Shown: positions 26,718 to 34,343 of the stretch, piece after piece
How the letters are laid out: each line of letters starts with the position of its first letter
How positions within the stretch are numbered: position 1 is the stretch's first letter
From: Colwellia marinimaniae
Lineage (GTDB): Bacteria; Pseudomonadota; Gammaproteobacteria; Enterobacterales; Alteromonadaceae
Direction: 5' to 3'
NCBI RefSeq assembly: GCF_002207865.1
Contig: NZ_BDQM01000032.1
Coordinates: forward strand, 1 to 41,588
Length of the DNA stretch: 41,588 nt
The notes under the pieces: model-generated
Database searches by the model: none
Told to the model about the DNA's origin: nothing
Seen by the model: the letters and a program-made list of their open reading frames with translations, nothing else
Translations under genes and position numbers: made by a program

Positions 26718-27524
26718 ATGCAAGTTATTATTTTTGATAATGCACAACAAGTTGCCATAAGTGCAGCAGAATGGGTTGCAGAGCTAATCAATAAAAAATC
26801 AAACCCTGTTATAGGTTTGGCAACAGGCAGCACACCTATTAGCCTTTATCAAGAATTGGTTAATAAATATAAAGCTGGTGAGCTAAGTTTTAGCAATACC
26901 ACCAGTTTCAATTTGGATGAATACTTAGGTATTGATGAAAAAAATGCACAAAGTTACCGATATTTTATGAATGAGCACTTGTTTAACCATGTTGATATCG
27001 ATAAAACCAAGACCTTTTTACCTATTTGTAACCAGGGTGAAAACCCAAGAGTACAAGGCTTAGCATACGAAGATAAAATTGCCCAAGCAGGCGGTATCGA
27101 TCTACAAATATTAGGCATAGGTGCAAATGGCCATATTGGTTTTAATGAGCCAACATCAAGTTTAGCCTCTCGGACACGCATTAAAACACTGACTCAACAA
27201 ACCCTTGATGATAACAGTCGTTTATTTTCTGCTAATGAATTTCAACCTACGTTAGCCATGACCATGGGTATTGCCACTATTCTCGATGCTAGGTATGTAC
27301 TTCTTATGGCAACAGGTAAAAACAAAGCCAAGGCAGTAAACGATATGGTAACTGGTGCCTTATCGGCAGTTTGTCCGGCATCGTCTTTACAGCTACATGA
27401 AAATGCCATTGTCTTACTTGATAAAGCAGCGGCTAGTGAATTGGCAGATCAAGAGTATTATCTGTGGGCCGATAAACAAAACGGTAAGATAAACCAAGAG
27501 TTTGGCTTGTATCATAATTACTAA
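26718..27524 (+). CDS. nagB: NagB, glucosamine-6-phosphate deaminase
   Basis: Converts glucosamine-6-phosphate to fructose-6-phosphate and ammonia in the cytosol. It has 268 aa, the length of the classical hexameric E. coli enzyme. Motifs seen are LATGSTPISLYQ (phosphate loop), FNLDEYLG with the catalytic aspartate, and GIGANGHIGFNEP with the ring-opening histidine. This is the classical NagB, not the SIS-domain deaminase used in Shewanella. AAGGAAAAAAC leads into the ATG. It lies about 10 kb from nagR and more than 20 kb from nagA, but has a perfect NagR site, so it belongs to the regulon. A strong terminator follows. Confidence 0.97.
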   Translation: MQVIIFDNAQQVAISAAEWVAELINKKSNPVIGLATGSTPISLYQELVNKYKAGELSFSNTTSFNLDEYLGIDEKNAQSYRYFMNEHLFNHVDIDKTKTFLPICNQGENPRVQGLAYEDKIAQAGGIDLQILGIGANGHIGFNEPTSSLASRTRIKTLTQQTLDDNSRLFSANEFQPTLAMTMGIATILDARYVLLMATGKNKAKAVNDMVTGALSAVCPASSLQLHENAIVLLDKAAASELADQEYYLWADKQNGKINQEFGLYHNY

Positions 27525-27571
27525 TAAACAATTACTAAAAATATAATTACTAATAAACAACTACTAAAATC
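27514..27571. repeat. 29-bp tandem duplication over the nagB stop codon
   Basis: Bases 27514-27542 and 27543-27571 are two copies of a 29-bp unit differing at about three places. The first copy includes the last nagB codons and its TAA, so the end of the gene (His-Asn-Tyr-stop) is echoed in the 3' region. A short third start (ATAATTTA) follows. Confidence 0.8.
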
Positions 27572-27647
27572 ATAATTTAGTTGCATTTAAGCAAGCATTC
27601 CTTGTTAAAACCAAGCTAAATATTAGCTAATATCGGTAAAGAAAAAC

Positions 27648-27690
27648 AAAAAAGGCGCAGGTTAATCGATTGATTAACCTGCGCCTTTTT
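27648..27690. terminator. Bidirectional terminator between nagB and panP
   Basis: A long perfect stem AAAAAGGCGCAGGTTAATC / GATTAACCTGCGCCTTTTT with the loop GATT, A-rich on the left and T-rich on the right. It can stop nagB transcripts from the left and panP transcripts from the right. Confidence 0.95.
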
Positions 27691-27732
27691 TAAGGTATTC
27701 ATTGGCTGAGTAGGCACTAAAGAATGCGAATA

Positions 27733-29364
27733 TTATTTTGCTATTTGCAGTAGCTCAGGTAAAAAGTTCTCACTTTCCAGCGCTAACTGACATTGCTGCT
27801 CTAATATATCTTGTAAAATTTCTTTCGTGGTTAATGGGTTGGCCAAGACGACTCTAAAAACTATTACTTTTTCACCGCCATATTTACCCACTTCAATACG
27901 AGTACGTGAAACAAAAGAGCGACCGTCTTCGCGTTGGCGTTTTTGAATAAACTTGGTTAACTGACCAAGTAGCAAATTCACCGATTTATTGGCGTCATTA
28001 TCATTACGAGCCAACAGTGCTTGTACTGACTTAGGTGCATAACGGTAGGTTAACAGACACAATTCAGGGCGGGTAATTAACTCAAAACTATCATGCTGAT
28101 TAATGATCTCAGCAAAATACTCCGCTTTTTCAATAGCCTGATTAATCAGCATTTCATAACCTGGTCGGCTAATAATATGCAAACTGGCATACACTAACAT
28201 CGCCATGCCCGGGCGAGAGCCTTCAAGGGTATGACTACCTAAATCTTTTGAGCCTTTACGTAATATATATTCGGCGTGATGCTCAATGGCACTCACCGAG
28301 CCAGGGTCTTTAAATATAACGATACCAGCGCCCATAGGCACATACATCTGTTTATGCGCGTCAATGGTTACTGAGTCGGCTTGTTCGATGCCTTTAAGCA
28401 AAGGACGGTACTTATTCGATAACAATGTAGCTCCCCCCCAAGCGGCATCAACATGAAAATGACATTGGATTTTCTGAGCAATGACAGCCATTTTATCAAG
28501 AGGGTCAACATTACCGGTTTCTGTGGTACCGGCAACACCAACAATAGCGAGTACTTTGATATTTTTAGCGCTAAGTTGCTGGCATTTTTCTGCCAGCTTT
28601 TGACAATCTATTTTATTATTTTCATCGGTGGCAATGGCAATAACATTCTCTTGGCCTATACCGAGAATATCAGCGGATTTTTTCAGTGAGTAATGACCAC
28701 GTTCCGAGACTAAAATAGCTAAGTCTTGATAGCCATAATGTCTCATAGCACGGTGTAAGCCTTCTCGAGCTACGCCTCTAAAGTCACCGTCGGCTTGCAG
28801 TAGCTTATTTCGTGCGACCCATAAAGCGGTAATATTAGCGACTGTGCCACCGGAGCAAAAAGTGCCCAGTGAATGCTGTGCGCTATGCATCCAACTTTTA
28901 TAAAAATCATCATCCTGTTGATAGATCAAGTTATGCATCATACCGATAACTTGACGTTCTAGCGGGGTAAAAGCCTTAGAGGTTTCAACTTTAACTAGGT
29001 TCTGATTTAAACCCACCATCAGCTTAGATAAGGGTAAAATAAATGCTGGTAGCGCTGAGGTCATATGACCAATAAAACTAGGACTAGAGGTATGTACTGA
29101 TTGCGCGACTAATTTATCGAGCAAATGATGCATATGATCTGAGACAAATTCTGGCTGCTCAGGAATATGAGGATTAACAAAATCTTTCTCAATGTCCGAT
29201 AACGCATTTTTACTGGCAACAATATGGTTGTTTAAAAAACCAACCAAATTTTGTGACATTTCTTGCTCAAGGCGCCCCAAAGTAGAATCAGGCGCTTCGG
29301 CAATAGTAAAAATTCGATGTAATGACTCTTGCGTTGCCTCGGCAATGCGCTTAGTTGCTCTCAT
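27733..29364 (-). CDS. panP: PanP, PLP-dependent aspartate 1-decarboxylase
   Basis: Makes beta-alanine from aspartate for pantothenate and CoA, replacing the pyruvoyl enzyme PanD. The protein is a group II PLP decarboxylase of 543 aa (546 aa if the GTG at 29373 is used; neither start has a clear ribosome-binding site). The PLP-binding lysine is residue 338 in TIDAHKQMYVPMG, and HVDAAWGG carries the PLP-pairing aspartate. The segment LVAQSVHTSSPSFIGHMTS and the surrounding pattern are those of the Vibrio/Alteromonadales PanP family (TIGR03799), as I recall it. It is transcribed toward nagB, with the shared terminator between. Glutamate decarboxylase is the main alternative. Confidence 0.87.
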   Translation of the reverse strand: MRATKRIAEATQESLHRIFTIAEAPDSTLGRLEQEMSQNLVGFLNNHIVASKNALSDIEKDFVNPHIPEQPEFVSDHMHHLLDKLVAQSVHTSSPSFIGHMTSALPAFILPLSKLMVGLNQNLVKVETSKAFTPLERQVIGMMHNLIYQQDDDFYKSWMHSAQHSLGTFCSGGTVANITALWVARNKLLQADGDFRGVAREGLHRAMRHYGYQDLAILVSERGHYSLKKSADILGIGQENVIAIATDENNKIDCQKLAEKCQQLSAKNIKVLAIVGVAGTTETGNVDPLDKMAVIAQKIQCHFHVDAAWGGATLLSNKYRPLLKGIEQADSVTIDAHKQMYVPMGAGIVIFKDPGSVSAIEHHAEYILRKGSKDLGSHTLEGSRPGMAMLVYASLHIISRPGYEMLINQAIEKAEYFAEIINQHDSFELITRPELCLLTYRYAPKSVQALLARNDNDANKSVNLLLGQLTKFIQKRQREDGRSFVSRTRIEVGKYGGEKVIVFRVVLANPLTTKEILQDILEQQCQLALESENFLPELLQIAK

Positions 29365-29530
29365 ACTGTTCACTTAACTGTTCACTATATTGACTTGCTT
29401 GACCAATTACTGTTATGCCCATACGCAAGTTTAATACTTATTGGCTATTTGTAGCTAACACGAAAAACGCACTTTAATAAAAAACAGCGCAAAAGTCTTG
29501 TGATTTCGTCAACATTACTAACTATATTCA

Positions 29531-30286
29531 TTATCTATGTAGGATTAATTGCCAACAAACTTGTCCACTAGCTTGGTATTTTGCTTCAAACGGCGTCAGT
29601 GCAGACGAGGCTTCGACTACCGTTAATGAAGAAATTTCACCGTGCAAATTAACCTGCTTAGCCGCTTGTTGAAACTCGGCTAAGTAGATCCGCCAATTAC
29701 TGCGTAAAATAAGCTGCTGACCAATACTGGCCATTTGTGGAAATACGGCACTACCATGCCAACGGCGCTGTAAATGCTTAGACTTAGGCCAAGGGTTAGG
29801 ATATAAAATGTAGTGCTTTGATACCGGCCAATTGGCGCTTTTCACCAAACGATAGAAATCATTAAGATCGGCGCGCACTAAATGATAGTTTTGTGCACTA
29901 AAACCATCTTCCGCAGCAAAGCCTTCAACATTGCGATTAATTCTATGAGCTGACTTATCCACACCAATCACTAATGCTTGTGGGTTCTGCTGAGCTAAGA
30001 TGCGGGTACTTTGTCCGACACCACAACAAGCATCTAAGATGATTTCACCCTCAGGGTTAGCCACTAAAAAATCTTGTACCAAAACATCCATTTGCGCAAA
30101 GGCGGCTTGCGTGTGTGCTTGATAAGGTTTTTGAAATACATGGCTAAGATGCTTTTTCACCACCTCATCAAGCTTCTCATGAATGCCCGCTTGATTACTA
30201 ATAATTGCTTTAGAGTCACCCAATGCTGGTTGCGAGTTCAATGTGGTCATTTTTCCGGTAATATTAGCTGTCATCTTTTCTGTCAT
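29531..30286 (-). CDS. SAM-dependent methyltransferase, TrmB-like
   Basis: A 251-aa Rossmann-fold methyltransferase. The SAM site is LDACCGVGQSTRIL, with an acidic residue after the second strand in IGVDKSAHR. The catalytic-region motif LYPNPWPKSKHLQRRW closely resembles the FPDPWPKxRH motif of TrmB, the tRNA guanine-46 N7-methyltransferase. It is probably a TrmB paralogue; the change of PDP to PNP suggests it may not be the main enzyme. The N-terminus has three near-repeated MT units (MTEKMTANITGKMT), so the true start could be any of three ATGs. It begins one base after the ABC permease stop, so it is likely co-transcribed with that operon. Confidence 0.82.
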   Translation of the reverse strand: MTEKMTANITGKMTTLNSQPALGDSKAIISNQAGIHEKLDEVVKKHLSHVFQKPYQAHTQAAFAQMDVLVQDFLVANPEGEIILDACCGVGQSTRILAQQNPQALVIGVDKSAHRINRNVEGFAAEDGFSAQNYHLVRADLNDFYRLVKSANWPVSKHYILYPNPWPKSKHLQRRWHGSAVFPQMASIGQQLILRSNWRIYLAEFQQAAKQVNLHGEISSLTVVEASSALTPFEAKYQASGQVCWQLILHR

Positions 30287-30287
30287 G

Positions 30288-31052
30288 TTAAGTTCTAAGT
30301 CCTATACCTTTAGAGATAAGTACCATGGCAATGGTAAATAAAGTGACAATAAAGAAAATAATCACGGCAAAAGCAGTCACAAGACTAACATCTGATATCC
30401 CTAAAAAGCCATACCTAAAAGCATTAACCATATAAACAATCGGGTTTGCTTGCGAAACGCCCTGCCAAAACTCAGGCAGTAAACTTATCGAATAAAACAC
30501 ACCACCAAGGTAGGTTAACGGCGTTAAAATAAAGGTCGGAATAATAGAAATATCATCAAAGCTATTAGCAAAAATAGCATTAATTAAACCGCCTAAGGCA
30601 AACGTTGCCGATGTAAGTACCACAGTAGCGATAATCACCCAAATATTATGTAGTTGAATATCAACAAACAACAAGGAAACCAGGGTAACAATCAAGCCAA
30701 CTAGCATACCACGACACATACCGCCGCCAACATAGCCCGCCACAATCACCCAGTTAGGTACCGGCGCTACCAGCATTTCTTCAACATTACGCTGCCACTT
30801 GGCGCTAAAAAATGACGATGCCACATTAGAGTATGAGTTCGTGATAACACTCATCATAATAAGACCAGGCACAATAAACGACATATAATCAAAGCCGCCC
30901 ATTTCACCGATACGCGAGCCAATTAATGAGCCAAAAATAACAAAATATAAGCTAATAGTAATAGCTGGTGGTACTAAGGTTTGCACCCAAATACGCATAA
31001 AACGCTGAATTTCTTTGGTTAATATACTTTTTAAGGCAATAGAGTTATTCAT
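30288..31052 (-). CDS. yadH: ABC-2 type transporter permease (YadH-like)
   Basis: Integral membrane subunit of 254 aa with six hydrophobic segments and an ABC-2 domain. The pattern FIVPGLIMMSVITNSYSNVASSFF, then EEMLVAPVPNWVI and LTYLGGVFYSISLLP, is that of YadH. Exported substrate is unknown. Its start abuts the stop of the ATPase gene with no gap, so the pair is translated together. Confidence 0.88.
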   Translation of the reverse strand: MNNSIALKSILTKEIQRFMRIWVQTLVPPAITISLYFVIFGSLIGSRIGEMGGFDYMSFIVPGLIMMSVITNSYSNVASSFFSAKWQRNVEEMLVAPVPNWVIVAGYVGGGMCRGMLVGLIVTLVSLLFVDIQLHNIWVIIATVVLTSATFALGGLINAIFANSFDDISIIPTFILTPLTYLGGVFYSISLLPEFWQGVSQANPIVYMVNAFRYGFLGISDVSLVTAFAVIIFFIVTLFTIAMVLISKGIGLRT

Positions 31053-32033
31053 TTAGTTTGCTCCGACAACAGCACTTTGCGGCTTAGTTTGCCTAGCGCT
31101 GGACTTTTTATTGATCAAACTCACAAACAAGGCTTCTAAGCGGTTACTTTTATTGCGCATACTCTGTACCTCAATATTAGCCACGCTCAATTGTTCAAAA
31201 ACCTGATTAAGGTTTTGCGCCTTATTTAAATCCATCTCCAAGGTATGATCATCAATAAGTCGATAAGTAATGACGGAGGATTGCTTAACAAATTGCTCAA
31301 GTTTACTTACCGCGGTCCCCTCTTTGATATCAAAAATAAAGGTTTCAACATCTAATTGTGCCAGTAATTTTTTCATACTGGTATTTTCAACAATTTCACC
31401 ACCATCAATAATGGCAATATTGCGACACAGCATTTCAGCTTCTTCTAAATAGTGAGTGGTGAGGATAATAGTAATGCCTTGCTGATTTAACTCACGTAAA
31501 AAACTCCACATCGAGCGACGCAATTCAATATCAACGCCAGCCGTTGGCTCATCTAATATCAACATTTTCGGTTCGTGCATTAAAGCACGGGCAATCATTA
31601 AACGACGTTTCATACCACCGGAGAGTGTCCGCGCGGGTGCATCACGTTTATCCCATAGCTCAAGTTGCTTTAGGTACTTTTCTGCCCGCTCTATAGCCAC
31701 AGATTTAGTTACACCATAATAGCCAGCTTGATTCACTAAAATATTCATCAAGGGCTCAAACTGACTAAAATTAAACTCTTGTGGTACTAAACCGATAAAG
31801 CTTTTCGCTTTTTCCAAATCAGTATCGATGTCATAACCAAATACTTTTACTTGACCGGCCGTTTTATTCACCAGCGACGTTATCACGCCAATAGCTGTAG
31901 ATTTACCGGCACCATTAGGGCCAAGCAAGGCAAAAAAATCGCCCTGTGATACAGTTAAATCAATACCTTTTAAAGCTTGAAAACCGCCTTTATAGGTTTT
32001 TTTTAATGCGCTAATTTCTAGTGCGTAGGTCAT
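31053..32033 (-). CDS. yadG: ABC-2 transporter ATP-binding protein (YadG-like)
   Basis: Cytosolic ATPase of 326 aa. It shows Walker A LLGPNGAGKST, signature LSGGMKRRL, Walker B LILDEPTAGVD and the switch histidine in TTHYLEEAE. The C-terminal extension after residue 225 is typical of YadG/DrrA-type exporters. It is the first gene of a yadG-yadH-methyltransferase run. No clear ribosome-binding site is seen before the ATG. Confidence 0.9.
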   Translation of the reverse strand: MTYALEISALKKTYKGGFQALKGIDLTVSQGDFFALLGPNGAGKSTAIGVITSLVNKTAGQVKVFGYDIDTDLEKAKSFIGLVPQEFNFSQFEPLMNILVNQAGYYGVTKSVAIERAEKYLKQLELWDKRDAPARTLSGGMKRRLMIARALMHEPKMLILDEPTAGVDIELRRSMWSFLRELNQQGITIILTTHYLEEAEMLCRNIAIIDGGEIVENTSMKKLLAQLDVETFIFDIKEGTAVSKLEQFVKQSSVITYRLIDDHTLEMDLNKAQNLNQVFEQLSVANIEVQSMRNKSNRLEALFVSLINKKSSARQTKPQSAVVGAN

Positions 32034-32160
32034 GTTAGCTGCCAGTGAAATATGGATGGATATAAATATGGAGCCTAACTATTTATTTTCAATAGCGCAA
32101 ATATTATATTTAGCCGCTAAAGCTAGTTTATCGTCCCCTTTATCACTAAGCCTCTGCTGT

Positions 32161-32446
32161 CTGTCGGCTAGAGACTAGTGATATTAAATTGAGCACAATA
32201 AGTCATTTGAATTTATGACTCCTCATCGTAGCCACAGTATAAAAGAATGTTCTGGCACTTGCTTGCCTTATAAAACCATGAAAACTGCGTTTTTTAAAGC
32301 ACACTTGTAGCTCAATACGTAATAATTCAACATGCCTATGTAGTTTACTCAGGAACTTTTTGTATACGTCATCTTCGAAGTCTCTGATCGAAGAGCCATT
32401 GCTCTTTATACACTGGCTCCCCGATTAAAACACCACGGGGATGACG
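32161..32446. repeat. Candidate MITE- or REP-like intergenic element
   Basis: This noncoding block is full of inverted repeats. The right part, 32367-32446 (80 bp), is bounded by CGTCATC and GATGACG. Inside are stems AAGAGC/GCTCTT, GAGCCA/TGGCTC and CCCCG/CGGGG. The left end holds AGTCAT/ATGACT (32201-32220). A minus-strand frame is open for 70-odd codons through it without a start or ribosome-binding site, which often happens in small repeats. It resembles the short GTCATCC-type palindromic elements scattered in marine gammaproteobacteria, but copies elsewhere cannot be seen from here. Confidence 0.5.
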
Positions 32447-32577
32447 ATCCTGAGCCAAGTGCACAGGCATGTAATTCAATAAAGAATAGCGCAATAAAAA
32501 AGAACCATAGCAACAGTACCTCACAAGATGCTCTTAACTATTAGAGCCAACAAAAATGAGGCACTAAAAACTGGGCA

Positions 32578-32616
32578 TCAAAAAAGGGCAAGGAGCTTTA
32601 ACTCCTTGCCCTTTTT
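32578..32616 (-). terminator. Terminator below the 69-aa protein gene
   Basis: A 15-bp perfect stem AAAAAGGGCAAGGAG (32581-32595) / CTCCTTGCCCTTTTT (32602-32616) with the loop CTTTAA. The A run on its left is a T run on the minus strand, fitting leftward transcripts from 32959; it would also work rightward. Confidence 0.92.
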
Positions 32617-32749
32617 ATGGGGAAATTAACGATTAGCTTGGCTTTGCGCGGGTACTTTTACTAATATTTATTACTTCTATTCTTTCTTATAGTTAGTAAA
32701 AGACGATTAGAGCTGTCATTACTATGCCCTTCTATTATAAGGCGACTAC

Positions 32750-32959
32750 TTATTGTGCCACTAGGCTTGGCTGGTTCAAGTTGCTTAACAGCTTAATAAA
32801 GCTCTCAGCCTCTGTTAAGCTGCCAAAACGGCCAATAACATCTTCATTGTGGTCTGCCACCTCATAAGAAGTTCTTATAACCTTGCCGCTGTTATCCAAG
32901 ATATTTATTTGTACTAGAGTAAAACCAGATCTACTTGTTAGTGTTTTTCTACTTTGCAT
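32750..32959 (-). CDS. Uncharacterised 69-aa protein
   Basis: A small soluble protein that I do not recognise. It begins with basic residues (QSRKTLTSRSG), then has a beta-rich section (TLVQINILDNSGKVIRTSYEV) and a helical part with LTEAESFIKLLSN. Coding is supported by GGAG seven bases before the ATG and by a strong terminator 135 bp past the stop. It may share a transcript with the 133-aa gene upstream (87-bp gap). Confidence 0.65.
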   Translation of the reverse strand: MQSRKTLTSRSGFTLVQINILDNSGKVIRTSYEVADHNEDVIGRFGSLTEAESFIKLLSNLNQPSLVAQ

Positions 32960-33046
32960 AAACTACTCCGGTTGCAAATATTGGCCGCAAATAACATTGA
33001 GCCCTTTTACTTCCTTATAACTTATGCAACACCTTGAAAAATACCG

Positions 33047-33448
33047 TTAACTTCTAATAAATGAATTAACGCCATCGCTATACCCTAGGGCAAAAGCTTG
33101 ATGAACACTTTTATAGCCACCATCAGCACTGACCTGTGCGTCTCCTAAACTGTCAATATCCAAGCTAATGAAATTTTGTAACAGCGAGCCTTGCTTGAAG
33201 CCAGAGTTATAAGCGCAATGGCAACACTTATGTTTACCTTTACCATGCATTTGATACTCAGCTAAGGTTGTCAATGCACTTTCGTCAAACTGCCGCTGGT
33301 GATCTTGCTGGCATGACATTTTATCCTGCCTACTTACTTTGGTTAAGCTTTGTGAGCCAGCAATAATGCGGGGTGCTGCAACTGCAACCTCATTGCCTAG
33401 GTTAAAGTCAAAAGTTAAGTCTAAGCTCGCTGATAACATTGCACACAT
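33047..33448 (-). CDS. Uncharacterised 133-aa protein with a cysteine-rich motif
   Basis: Protein of unknown function with a compact HKCCHCAYNSGFKQG motif (about residues 77-91) and a related-looking C-terminal segment HQAFALGYSDGVNSF. The three cysteines and nearby histidines could bind a metal such as zinc. I recall a family of small bacterial proteins with HKCxxCAY...HxAFALGY, but cannot name it. GAGGAAGG lies eight bases before the ATG, an excellent start signal. The N-terminal 40 residues are not part of the conserved-looking section. Confidence 0.7.
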   Translation of the reverse strand: MCAMLSASLDLTFDFNLGNEVAVAAPRIIAGSQSLTKVSRQDKMSCQQDHQRQFDESALTTLAEYQMHGKGKHKCCHCAYNSGFKQGSLLQNFISLDIDSLGDAQVSADGGYKSVHQAFALGYSDGVNSFIRS

Positions 33449-33900
33449 TTTTATTGCCTTCCTCGCCTGCGAATATATAAATACTCTTAGGGAAGTTAAT
33501 GATTTTTTTCCTTAATGCACTATTCCATAGTTACAAGAAAAAAAACATTACACACCATTACAACAACAATGACATTACCCTGACATTAAAAAAATCAATG
33601 ATTTTTACCGTTAAAATCGTACAAAAAATGACAAGCCCTTACGAATGAGAAAATATCAGCCATAACTTAAAAAAAAACATGCTAAATAAATAATAATACT
33701 AAGCAATGATTAAATAACAAGTTATTGCGCATAAACACATTGAAAAGCAAGATAAATAACAGTATTAAGTAAGCTGTAATTAGCTGTCATGGTTTGCGAG
33801 GCAGTAAGTCTGTAAATTTATGTTCAGCTTTTAAGGGAAACTCATTCCAAGTACAGAAATAGTACTGAAATTCAGCCATAAAAATTAAGTAGGATATGTC
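33449..33900. other. AT-rich divergent intergenic region
   Basis: About 450 bp between the leftward 133-aa gene and the rightward repeat protein gene. It must hold both promoters. It has many A and T runs and imperfect TGACATT/AATGACATTACCCTGACATT repeats near 33570-33592, but no motif that I can assign to a regulator. Confidence 0.45.
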
Positions 33901-34287
33901 ATGAACAAAGTTATTAAAGTTTTATCTCTAGTGTTGGTATTAACTAGCAGCGTTTATTTACCTAGTGCATTTGCAGTAACTGCTAACAATACGGCTAGCA
34001 CTACCGAGATGTTAATCACCCTGGCAGAAACTGACCCAGTTCTCATTGACAGATTAAATGACATTGCCTTAACGGATAAAAAACTGCTCAAGCAATTATT
34101 GAATATGGCTGAGTCAGAGCCAGTAAAACTAGAAAGATTATTAAACTTAGCAGAAAGAAATGCCCATATGTTTTGGATGATAGCGAATATTTATAACGCA
34201 CAATCGATTACATTAGAACAGCCGGTAGACGAACAACCATTTTCAACCTTTGGAGCTATTAGTGATGGTGGAATTATTCAAAATTAA
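33901..34287 (+). CDS. Secreted protein with four 14-residue repeats
   Basis: A 128-aa exported protein of unknown function. A signal peptide (residues 1-25, ending SAFA) is followed by four back-to-back 14-residue units at 38-51, 52-65, 66-79 and 80-93. They share L-x-x-(L/I/M)-A-(E/L) at the start; units 1 and 3 have ...AETDPVLIDR and ...AESEPVKLER. The pattern predicts short amphipathic helices. An acidic, low-complexity tail follows. AGGA is placed before the ATG. The only plus-strand gene between 27.5 and 41.6 kb, it points toward the kinase gene end. Confidence 0.72.
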   Translation: MNKVIKVLSLVLVLTSSVYLPSAFAVTANNTASTTEMLITLAETDPVLIDRLNDIALTDKKLLKQLLNMAESEPVKLERLLNLAERNAHMFWMIANIYNAQSITLEQPVDEQPFSTFGAISDGGIIQN

Positions 34288-34343
34288 TTTTATTAACTCA
34301 TGGCGATAATGAAATGGGTAAATCATAGTAAAATAACATCAGC

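Noticed and set aside
32161..32440. Open minus-strand frame of over 70 codons through the repeat-like block
   Set aside because: No start codon with a ribosome-binding site, and the DNA is explained better by nested inverted repeats.
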